Assembly (NCBI RefSeq): GCF_051020975.1
Contig: NC_135032.1
Span: 8,370,001 to 8,434,000, forward strand
DNA: 64,000 nucleotides
Direction of reading: 5' to 3'
Source: Osmia lignaria lignaria
Lineage: Eukaryota > Arthropoda > Insecta > Hymenoptera > Megachilidae
Both the position numbers and the translations under genes were made by a program. Shown piece after piece: positions 34,579-44,732 of this stretch (positions are counted from its first letter, which is position 1; each line of letters begins with the position of its first letter). The notes under the pieces were generated by a model. That model worked only from the letters and a program-made list of their open reading frames with translations. It had not been told where the DNA came from and made no database searches.

Positions 34579-36769
34579 CGTTTTCCTTTACCTAGGCAGT
34601 GTAGGACCGGAACCGCCTTTCGGCATTACTTCAGTCCCACCCTTGAAGCCTACCTATATTAACTTCACCATTTATTTTCCCCTCTTTTATTTCTTTACAT
34701 ACCACTGTTTACCTTTATACTAAGGTCTAGTTCAATCATTAATCAATTAGTTAACCTCCTTATTCAAAACTCTTTTCCGAAAACTCTATATCGAAACTTT
34801 CTGGAGTTTTCCAACTTAACAGCTTCCTAACTATTTACCCTAGCAATAGTGTTCAATATAGCTCGTCTTAATATACTCGGGTCTCCTGATTTTAGTATTC
34901 ATATGTCATGTTTCCTATCACAGCAAATAGTTACTCCCGGGTCCAGATATACTGGACTCTCGTTTTCACCTATTGCCCCTATTTATTCTATGTTACATAT
35001 TTTTTACCGGGTACAACCATCTAAGTACTCCTATTCTATGGATTAACCCTAGGCCCATCCGTGTCATAGACATGCCGCTCTATGTGCGTAGTACTGTATG
35101 GCCGATCGTAACGTGATGGTGTTGTGTCACACAGCACTATAACCTGTACGCAATATCTGTCATTATTACAATAACTAATTTCACTCACTCTCTTATGTTG
35201 TCCTATCCAGTACTCAATTACCACCCTTCCGGCTTTGCGAATCACTTAACAAGGTAAGTAATCCCGTAACATTATTTAATACTGTATATATTTCCACCTT
35301 ATCATAGCAAGTATAAACTAATTTTTTTTTTGTTTTTTTTTTATACCTTCATTTCCTTCCAATATAGTATAGTAACCATTACTCCCCTTATAGTCTAAAT
35401 ACCTTTTGAATTCCTGAAGATATATCCAGGAAAGGATGATATTATTTCCATGTACCACTGGTGAGTACACATATCTATTTTCAGTTTACAAATTATAGAT
35501 CTACTTTCTCTTTATACACCTTTTCCTATTGCCTATCGGTGTAGGAATCCGTACTCTACTGTAGCTTGCTATTTTCGAGTTCTATACTCTCCTCTTTCTC
35601 ATACTATTTTACTTGTAACCCCTTAGGTATCGTTGGACCGGGTCACCGCACTCTACATCGCACCGTTATGGTTTATACTTGTTCTTTTACTACCAACAGA
35701 TGAGTTTCCGGTTACCGTTGTTTATTATTCAATATCACCGTTTGCTCTATTTAATTTATATTATTCTTCCTTTGTAGGTTATACAGGTAACTCTTTCTAT
35801 TCATTACGCTTTGCCAGCCTCTACATTATTCAATTTCTTTCAGACTGCCACCACTCCTCATCACCTCCGTTTATTCTTCAATGGGAAGATAATGGGGTAT
35901 ACACCATGACGTCAATGTGCTTTACTGTCTTACGTGTGTTACCTCCAGTATCTGTGGTTATACCAAAATAATCGACGTACACGTAAGTACCATACCTTTG
36001 TCGTATCCGTTAGCTAAGAACCAGGAATTAAATAAATAATATCCAGTGCTTGTATAACTAAAATAAGCTATAAATAATGAATAAATAAATAAAGAAATAA
36101 AATAACATAAAATAAAATAAAATAAGATAATCCAATAAGTAAATGACTAGAATCCAGTATGTAATTAAGTAAAGTAAATACGTAAATAAATAAGATATAA
36201 TAAAATAGAGTCAATAGGTAAAAACATAAAATCCGTCAAGTAAGTAGATAAAACCAAAATAATAAATAATAAATAAATCAGTATAACAAAGTGATGGTAA
36301 TTACGTAACTATTTAGATAATATTATTGTCAATATATATAATAAGTAAAGTTGGATGAATAAGCTCTATTCATCCCCACAGATACTGTATCCACTGCCTT
36401 GTAGTATAATTTAATTACCAATTTCTTTTAAGGCTTTAAGGATTCACATGCATTAGGTTCAGTATACTAATTACCTTAATTATTTTAGCACCACGTATAC
36501 ACCATACCATTTTTCAGGTGAGGACTTAATCTATCGCGGCCACCATCAGCGTTGCTGCTATGGGATATGAATCATCTATTGTATTTAATTAACCAAGTCA
36601 TCCGAAGTTTCCAGTTGGGAACTCCTGCCACCGTTTACGAACCGTTACCCATTTCGAGGCCGAACTAGCATATTGCGGCTCTTAACTCTTTATCTTTATC
36701 TGAATGGTACGATGATTTTCTTTCCTTTTGTTACTATTATTCTTATCTTTATTGTTTTCTCCTTTAGTA
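34579..36769 (-). other. Long 3' UTR of R1-like element 2
   Basis: About 2.2 kb lies without a credible ORF on the coding strand. Most of it is pyrimidine-rich on the plus strand (purine-rich in the element's sense). From about 36040 to 36330 the bias reverses abruptly to A-rich on the plus strand (ataaataaataaag, aaaataaaataaaat). That patch may be a separate old insertion or an expanded A-rich repeat. No satellite or second poly(A) tail is visible inside. Confidence 0.6.
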
Positions 36770-39700
36770 TTATCCTCCTGTTCCTGAATTTGCATTTTGT
36801 GTTTGTCTTCCCCATTCTTTCCTATTTTTTTTCCGGTGTGTTTTCTCCCATTTCTCTTTTTCCGATATACATACAGCGCAGAATTTCCTAATTGATGCGT
36901 TGGTTTTATCCCTTTTCAGTAAGTGTCCGATGTTTTGAATTTCCCATTTTTCTGGATGTACTTCTTTTTCCAGCGCCATCCTCTCCATTTTCCATCTTGG
37001 ACACGTGAAGAGAGTATGTTCTGCGTCATCGAACAAATCCTCACAGAACCAACACTCTGGTGTCCTTTCCTTACCAATCTTCGCTAGGAAAGCCCCAAAG
37101 CATCCATGGCCAGTCAGTGCTTGTACTAGCTGGTGATCTAAGAGAGGTATTCCCCCACTATTCCATTCACCAATGTCACTAACTATCTTGTTAGTTCATC
37201 TGCCTTTATCCATGTTAGTCCATTCCTCTTGCCATTCTCTTTTTGTTGTTTTAGTCTCTTCTTCCACAATCTCTTTATTAATCCGGTTTTTATCTTTTCC
37301 GTTGTTTTGTTCAAGCTTCCCCTTTTCTTGTGCCTCCCTTATTTTAACGTATATACGTGCAATTTCCTTTGCTGTATAATCCCAAGGCACGTTCCCGGTT
37401 ATTATACATAAGACTTCCGTAGACACTGTTCTGTAGGCCTTGCAAATTCTGTTTAGCGGTAGCCTCTGCGCGTCCCTTAGTTTTTTCGTGTTCAGTTTAT
37501 ATGTCAGTGCCCTGGCCTAAATTGCCGCACCATACATCACCACTGATTTCACAACATTATAATACAGTATCCTGGCTTTTGGACCTGCTCCTCTTGTGTT
37601 TTTCATCAGGAGGCTTAGATGCATCGCGTATTTACTCGATTTTTCAGTCGCGTTCTCAATATGCTGCTTAAATACTTGGTTGCATTCAAAAGTAACCCCA
37701 AGGTATTTAGCCGCCTTGCACACCGGTATTTGATTTCCCTCGATTTCCACCGGGATACCCTCAGGATTTTTTCTTCCCGTCAGCAATATGGTTTCCGATT
37801 TTTGCGGCGCCAGGTCAAGGCCTTCCCCCTTGTACCAGTCTACCATATCTCTTATTGTGGCATTGGCCGTGTATTTCATTCTTTCCAGATCCTTATCAAT
37901 TATTACAATACCTATATCGTCAGCAAATGCCACCAAGTAGACATTTCTTCTAAGACGTATTTTCAGCAAGCCATCGTATACGAGGTTCCACATAAATGGT
38001 CCAATTATCGACCCCTCCAAATACCTCTATTTTTTCATGTCCATCATCTGTGTTTATGACTAGCCACCGGTCACTCAAATAAGACTCAGTCCTTTTTATT
38101 ATTTTCCTGGGAAATCTTTTCCTCTTCATCTCACGGATGACGCTTTTGCACCTCAGGGAGTTGATTGCACTTTTGACGTCCAGTAGGATTAGAAGGCAAT
38201 GTCTGCGCTCTTTTTTTGCCTTGTCCCAATATCCCATCAACTTCTCCATGGCTTGAACGGTTCCTAAACCCTTCCTGAACCCATATTGGTGCGGCGACAA
38301 ATCATCCCTCCTGATTGCCTCATGTAATCTATTTTTAACAATATGCTCCAATATTTTCGCGATATTGGAGGCAATGCATAGTGGTCTGTAGTCAGACGGC
38401 TTCACTACGTTAATCCCTGTGCCTTCCTTAATTGTTGACTTACCTTTTGGTAGAAGCACTAGTCTGGTGGTTTTCCATTCTACAGGCCAGTGACCCAGAT
38501 CCATGCATTTGTTTAGTAATCTAGTCCAGAAAGAGGTCGCACCAAGTCCTACAGCCCTTGCAGCCGCAGCAGGGATACCGTCAGGGCCTGGTGCTTTTTT
38601 AACCGCTATTTTTCTACATGCTAGAATTACTTCCATATCCGTTATTTTATCCTCATTTTCCTCTACGGTTTCTATGCGCTCACCAGTGTTCATTTCCAAC
38701 TCGTTCTCATTTCCAGCTATGTCTACGTTATTTGTCGGTGGCTTCATACAAAAGAGACCATCTACCACTATTTTAATCTGTTCTGAGTTTAATTTAATTG
38801 GTGGAGTACTCCCGTTGATTTGCTTAATCACTGTTTTGTACGGTCTACCCCATACATCCCTATCTACTGTGTCAATCAATTTCTCCCACGCCCCTTTTTT
38901 GGCCGTCCTAATTTCCCTATTAAGCTCCTTCTTTGCCCTCTTAAGCTCGTCTTGACGTAACGTTATGACCCCACTATTATTTTTCCTATTTTCCCCGGTC
39001 ACCTTCCTACGCGCACTGTTAGCTCTCTTCCTGAGGTTTAAGATTTCGACAGACCACCAATGCACCGGGGTTTTGTTAAACATTCTACCTTCCTTCTTCT
39101 TACACTTATTACTAATACTCTGGATCTCCCTCATCACAGCATCAATATCCTCCCTATTTTCCCCAATACTGTAACTATTGTTCTCACTATCTCCGAATTT
39201 CTTTAAAAACATTTCCACAAATTTGTCTTTATCTACCTTTCTAACATTATCGTTCAAGACTAATTTATTGCTTTTTTCAGGTTCATCGATTACTATAGTG
39301 TGCAGCAGGTATTGATGGTCCGATCCAGTAAATTCGGTAAGGACATTACTTGCTACTACTTTATGGCTCAGCCTTGTATCTGTTATTAAAAGATCTATTT
39401 TTGTACCTGCTCCTCTGGTGCAGGTGTTTCCCCCTTCAGTCATTATGTATATCAGATCTAGATTTGCCATAAATTCTAATAATTTTCTACCTCTAGGGTT
39501 CCACATCCTGCCACCCCAGAGTAGGGACTTGCTGTTGAAGTCTCCGGCCAAGATGACTCCAGCCCATTTTTTAGCTTTAATAATATCAGCGATTTCGTCC
39601 AATCTACCATCGACTGTATTATCATCAATATTCGGCGATATATAGCTACTAATTATGAGGTAGTTGTTGTAACTGATTGCAACCATTCCTATCCCCTGTT

Positions 39701-39968
39701 TAACTATATTAATGTCTTTAACTCTGGCTATACCCTTGCTCGTGATCCATATAGCAGCATCCCCTTTACAATCCTTAAACCAATAATTTTTGCTTTTGCT
39801 TTTGTTTTGTTCTGCAATCATGATCACGTCCGGAGATACTTTCTCGACTGTTCCTTCTAGCAGGTCCTGCGCCAGCCTGCATTTATTCAAGTTAATTTGT
39901 AATATTTTAATTTTGAATTTTACTTGCTTTTCTTTCCAATTGCTATCGCCTCCTTGTACTGTGGGCAT
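36770..39968 (-). pseudogene. ORF2 of R1-like element 2 (endonuclease / reverse transcriptase), disrupted
   Basis: The frame from ATG 39968 runs 672 codons. It has an APE endonuclease (NLNKCR, GDFNSK at 142-147, SDH at 216-218) and the N-terminal half of the RT (KKAPGPDGIP, SDYRPLCIA, QYGFRKG). In RT motif A it reads LDVKSAINSL, with isoleucine where an aromatic residue is usual. Near 38015 the phase changes just before the GSIIGP motif. The second phase carries the catalytic FADD (residues 32-35 of that segment) and KYLGVTF, then a TAG at 37519-37517, then a TGA at 37198-37196. The last segment has a C-x2-C-x8-H-x4-C knuckle (CWFCEDLFDDAEHTLFTC) and ends at 36770. One frameshift and two stops make this copy inactive. 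Confidence 0.88.
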
Positions 39969-40004
39969 TTCAGCGAGCCCGCTATATGGTTCAGCTCTAC
40001 TCCA

Positions 40005-41666
40005 CTACGGCCTTTTTTCTTCGCAAGGTCTGCACCTCGCTTTTTCAGCTCTGCATTCTGTCATTACGTGCCCATTCTCGCCACACCTTCTGCATATCCT
40101 TATGCCTTCTGCGAGTGCACACCTAACCGCCACATGTCCCATATTGTGACATTTGTAACATCTTGTGACATTTGGTAGCTGTCTCACTCTACAGTATACC
40201 CATCCTATTTTGATCTTATTTTCTTTAATATGATTCATAATGTCCCCTGGTCCTTCCACTATCGCTACTTGGGTGCCCATGTAAGCCGTCCTAATGCGTT
40301 TCCCCCTGAAAGTTCCTTTTGCGAGGCCCGTTTCCCTTGCTATGCTCTCTATTACTTCGTCGAGCTCAGCTTCCGGGTCAATGTCCAATATTTTCAGTGT
40401 TGTCTTAGGGATCAATCTCCTAATCACGGTCTCAGCTCCCATGCTTTTTATAACTTTATCGTGGAATTCGGAGCTATCTATTTTCTCCTCAAATTCAACC
40501 AGAATGTCACCGGCCCTGGTTTGCCGTATTCTTTTGATTCCTTTGACTTCCTTCCCCATTTTATTCCTAAGATCTTTGGTCACCTCTGCGTACGAGCGCT
40601 CGTTGCCCACCTTGATAGTCACTGCTTCGTTTCTTTTTGTTCCTATTGTCTTCCTTTGCTTATCCCTCAGCTTCTTATTGTCAGTGCCATCTTTATTCAT
40701 TTTCATTCCCGAATCCTCCTTATTCCCCATTTTCTTCCTCCTTGTCTTTACTACCTCCCAATCGGAGTCCGACGAGACTCCTTCATTACCTTTTAGTATT
40801 TGAACTTTCCTAATTATTGGTAGTGCTCTATTCTCCCTGTTTACTATTCTGGTCTTTTTGATCTGCGTTTCCATCTCTGGTGGTGTCGTTTTCTTCCTCT
40901 TGTTTATTCTTCTAGTATCTTCCCTATCGCTTTCCATTATATCATTATTGCTTCTCCACACATTATCATATTCCATTGTTCTCATTAGTTTTCCTTGTTC
41001 GTGTTCCTCTCTATTTTTGCACTGTTTTTTTTCATCCCTGTACACTCTAGTAGCTGCTTCCAGCAATTCTTTTGCTCTGTCTAGCTCCTGGCCCATTTCT
41101 ATACTCGCCTTTTCTGCCATCGGGTTAGCATTGTTATCCCTCTGCAGATAGATACTAACCATATCATTTGATGCCTTAAGCATCCTCAGAATTTGGTGAA
41201 TTGCCATCAGAGTTATGTCAAGTCCTCCAATTTCATTCTTTTCGTCGGAGGGCACAGCTTCCTCTGGTTGGACTTTCGTATGAGTTACTTTGATCGGCGT
41301 TTCCTCCGTGTTCTCGTTTCCACCTGTAAATACCATATCATCTTCATCCCCCGTTAAGTCTGGATCGGCACTCATGCTTTCCTGTCCAATTTTGGTCAGG
41401 CTTCTTGAGAGTGTACGTGATGGTCTAAACACCGCCCTCAGATCATCGTGAACTCTATCACTGAGCTTAACCTTGGTTTCCTCCTTTGCATTAGCTTTGT
41501 CACTACTGTCTCCTATGATGATCCTATTTATTTCAAACACATTGCTTTCTTCTGTTGCTTTATTCATTTCCTTTTTTCTACCTATGCTCATCGTCCTACA
41601 TTCAGCTCTAGTCATTATTTTTGTCGTTGTTTTAGTTGTTTTGTTTGTTTTGTATATCTTATCCAT
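40005..41666 (-). pseudogene. ORF1 of R1-like element 2 (zinc-knuckle protein)
   Basis: The 553-codon frame from ATG 41666 encodes a highly charged protein. It has a long helical, E/K-rich middle and a C-terminal CCHC region: CYKCHNMGHVAVRC, CRRCGENGHVMTEC and the start of a third C-x2-C unit. The segment before the knuckles (SYAEVTKDLRNKM onward) matches the conserved core region of R1/I-type ORF1 proteins. The frame stops at 40005 inside the third knuckle. Another phase continues with HIAGSLKCPQYKEAI, which looks like the normal end of the third knuckle, to a stop near 39920. A late frameshift is therefore likely, and the real ORF1 would overlap the ORF2 start at 39968. The product would package the element RNA. 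Confidence 0.8.
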
Positions 41667-44335
41667 GTATATCCCACGAGTAGGGCCGGAATTAATTGTC
41701 GACCCACGCAGAGCCGCCTTATGTGGGTAAGCCTGTATTACTCGGGGCGGGGGGGGGGGGGGGGGGGCAGGTACCCCCGAGTGACCGTTCGTGACTACAC
41801 AATTTAAGTCCCTGTAGCCATGAGCCTCTCGGCACAGTACCTCACACCTTTAGCTAGGACTATATTTAGAGCCCGGTCCGACTCTTTCCTTACTTACTTT
41901 TCTTTTCACCCGTTAACAGTTAGTTTGTACCTATACTCTGTCATGTATTTCAGTCCAATCCAAAAGGGTAGTTTGTCATTTCTTTTTAATTGTCGCTTTA
42001 TTCTTTTGTACCTTTACGCATTTCTTGTATATTCCCTTTCCCTATTTGTATGTTCTAGGACCGGGTTACTCCTATTGTTACTATGCCCATTCATAATTCG
42101 CGGTTATGTCATGCGCATTGACGCAGTTCGGACGTGTGTCACTGCGCGACTAATACGCACTACTCTGACCCAGGCACGCACTACTTCCGATTTCATTCAT
42201 AGTTTCATTGAATACGCTCTTACGAATGGCAATAATTTTTACATCGCGATTTACTTCATATTAGACTTGGTTGTGTACATAGAATTAAAGGAGTATCCAG
42301 TACTGTGTCTAGATGTGTTAAAGTGATCATGTGCACTTTGTTCTTCAGTCCTCGCATTTGTATCAGTGCTAGTTGACCAAGTTTACAATATGTTTAGCCA
42401 GTGGTTTGGTTGTTTAGTTATCTAGTTTGTTCATATTAATCCCTGCCCTGCACTTGTGTATCCCTTCCAGTATAGATTCCCATTTTCCTTTATACTTACC
42501 TTGTCTTGCCTACCTTCTTTCTGTACGCTAGTTACATGTGCAGGTGTATGCTTCATGAGTATTATTTTATATAAGACTTCTTTTCCTCCTTGTATTACCC
42601 TATCTCAGCTGTACAATTCTTGTTTTGCCCCCAGTCACACCGACTAACAGGTTTACCTACTGGATTCTCAATATTTCTACTATTACCCTCCTCTTTATTC
42701 TCATTAAAGTTCAGACTTATCGTATCATACTGTCATAGTATGCATCCTATAACTTTCCCCATTTTCTTTAATTATTGGAGCATTATGTTGGAACCTTCAG
42801 TATCTTTTGTTACGGACCATGCCTTTCATCTATTCCCATAGCGCTCAATAACGCTACTTTTCCTATTACACGGTAGCCCTGCGGCTTTAATTTCTTTGTG
42901 TATACAATTATAGTCTATTATATTTATCTTGATTAGTTCCCCGGTCTATAGTCTACTTTATACATCCATATTGCTGTTCAAAACTAATATACTGACCTTT
43001 ACTATTTACTAGTTTATTCTATGACTTATGCCCAAGTCGCGTGATATTTCCTCTCTATACTGTCTGAAGTTTTTCTTAACGTACTTGATTTAATTTATTT
43101 ATTTAGGCAACTTACTGTTCTATCTATCATCCTATTCTCTCTATAATTCATAATTACTTACTTTCCATGCTTTGCTTGTTTTAATATTTCTTACCCTTAT
43201 TCAGAAGTTTATAACCCACTTCTTCTTTTACCAACAATACCTACAGTAACCACCCTTACTTTTTGCCTTAGTTTCAGGAAACTTTCCCTAGTTTCGTGTC
43301 AATTAGTTCTTACGCCTTTCCTTATCTCAGGTCCAAACCGCATTTAAATACTCTCCTCGTATACCGTATTACCGGTTCATCAAAGTTGCTACCTTTTATA
43401 TTAGTACAGTTTCAGGCTGTTTTGCATTATCTGTTGGTCTACTCAAGCCTTGTTTTAGCTTATCATTCCGTTCACTACATTTATGGTAAATCTTTACTCC
43501 GTTTCGCTTAATCTGTTTGAATATTCTGCTCATTACCCTATTTCTTCGGTCTGTTAGGTTATTATATAGTATTATCCAGCTCTCTTCATTAAATTGGTTG
43601 TAATCACTTAACGTAAAGCCTTCCTATCTGTCCTAGCCAACCTTTTGGGTTCAAAATAAGCGTTGATAGAAATTATAAACTGTGCTACATTTAACTTTCA
43701 TTTCTTGTCTTTTTGTACACTTAACATGTTTTATCTATTAATTTGACCCATTTATGTTACCTATTATTCCTAACGAGGCTTATTCATTCGCTGTACCTGT
43801 TAATTTACTTTAATTTAACCCTTATCCATGTTTCAGTCAGCTGATATTATGACGCAGACCTCATATTACCATTTAATACCTTCCTACATTGAAAACTCAT
43901 TAATTATCGGTTTGATTTTCCGCTGATGTAACTCAGTGCACCATAAGCTGTGTTTTAATGCTCTTTTTCCCCAATTTAAGTTAGATTTATGTACAAAGTT
44001 TTTAAACAACAGCACTTGTCATCAGTCAGTTTCCATGCACATATTGTGTATCAGAATTATTTCCTTAGGCAGGTTTTTTCCCTTATTCATCCAATTTTAT
44101 GTTGACATATTATATGGTTGTGAGGTTACTCTGAACCGTGTTTTAAGTAGTCACTTTCATTTATGTACTGACTTAATATATAATAAATTATTATGTACAT
44201 TGAAGCTATAGGTGTCGTTCTACCTATTCCGAACCTTTTCCCACCTGCTTTCAACTTCCATCGATATCTATCATGTTTACATACCCGGAGTGCTTTATCG
44301 GCACGTTCGCACGCATAGATCGTCGGGACCGGACT
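41667..44335 (-). other. Long 5' region of R1-like element 2
   Basis: About 2.7 kb lies between the satellite junction and the ORF1 start. It contains no long open frame on the sense strand; antisense frames such as 41820-42326 have the leucine/serine/phenylalanine-rich composition expected of chance ORFs in pyrimidine-rich DNA. It presumably holds the internal promoter and the 5' UTR. The element's first bases on the minus strand are gtccggtcccgacgatc. A G-run hairpin sits near the ORF1 end (listed separately). Confidence 0.6.
41741..41781. other. G19 run within an inverted repeat, upstream of ORF1
   Basis: The sequence ctcggggc is followed by 19 consecutive Gs (41749-41767) and then caggtacccccgag. 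The ctcgggg and cccccgag arms can pair. On the element's sense strand this is a C19 tract in a hairpin stem-loop context about 75 bp before the ORF1 start codon. The run length could be affected by sequencing or assembly error. Confidence 0.7.
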
Positions 44336-44350
44336 ATTGGTACTATATCT
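44336..44350. repeat. Target-site duplication, 5' side of R1-like element 2
   Basis: attggtactatatct occurs where satellite A resumes after the element's 5' end. It is identical to 34551-34565. The preceding base differs (t here, c there), which limits the duplication to 15 bp. Confidence 0.85.
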
Positions 44351-44670
44351 ACATTCGATATAATGTAATATACTGATTCATGCCCACAGATCAATGTACA
44401 TTTAATAACAATATGATTATTACCATATCTACATTAGATATAATGTAATATACTGATTCCTTCCCCCAGATCAATGTACATTTAATAACAATATCATTAG
44501 CACTATATCTACACTCGATATAATGTAAGAGACTGATTCATGTCCACAGATCAACATACATTTAATAACAATATCATTATCACTGTATCTACATTAGATA
44601 CAATTTCATATACAGATTCATTCCCACAGATCAATGTACATTTAATAACAATATCATTAATAATGATATT
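44351..44670 (-). repeat. Satellite A array, last block in the left orientation
   Basis: About four monomers lead up to the orientation switch. The final one is normal through aacaatatcattaat and then enters the palindromic junction. Confidence 0.93.
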
Positions 44671-44732
44671 ATCATTAATATCATTATATCATTAATAATG
44701 ATATCGTTATTAAACGTACATTGATCTGTGGG
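44624..44732. repeat. Near-palindromic junction where satellite A reverses
   Basis: The left arm (about 44624-44669) runs from the cccacagatcaatgtac box to atatcattaataatgatat. The right arm (about 44686-44732) is its close reverse complement, ending in gtacattgatctgtggg. Only about 16 bp of further atcatta-type sequence separate the arms, and the centre consists of small nested palindromes of attaat and atgatat. The arms differ at a few bases, for example cgttattaaacg for the expected tgttattaaatg. Confidence 0.9.

Larger units (their letters stand above)
34565..44335 (-). mobile_element. R1-like non-LTR retrotransposon 2, apparently full length (about 9.8 kb)
   Basis: This minus-strand element has a poly(A) tail (T-run 34565-34578), a 3' UTR of about 2.2 kb, ORF2, ORF1 and a 5' region of about 2.7 kb ending at gtccggtcc (minus strand). 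It is bounded by a 15-bp target duplication in satellite A. Unlike element 1 it is not 5'-truncated within a gene. Its length is large for this type; TRAS-like R1-clade elements reach nearly 8 kb. The endonuclease opening (ILQINLNKCRLAQDLL), ORF1 zinc knuckles and ORF2 C-terminal knuckle place it in the same broad clade as element 1, but the two proteins are clearly different families. Confidence 0.87.

Noticed and set aside
40230..40803. Long plus-strand ORFs opposite ORF1 of element 2
   Set aside because: They are antisense shadows of the purine-rich ORF1 coding sequence.
41820..42326. 168-codon plus-strand ORF with hydrophobic stretches, possible membrane protein
   Set aside because: It lies antisense in the pyrimidine-rich 5' region of element 2, where L/S/F-rich chance ORFs are expected. 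No motif is recognised.
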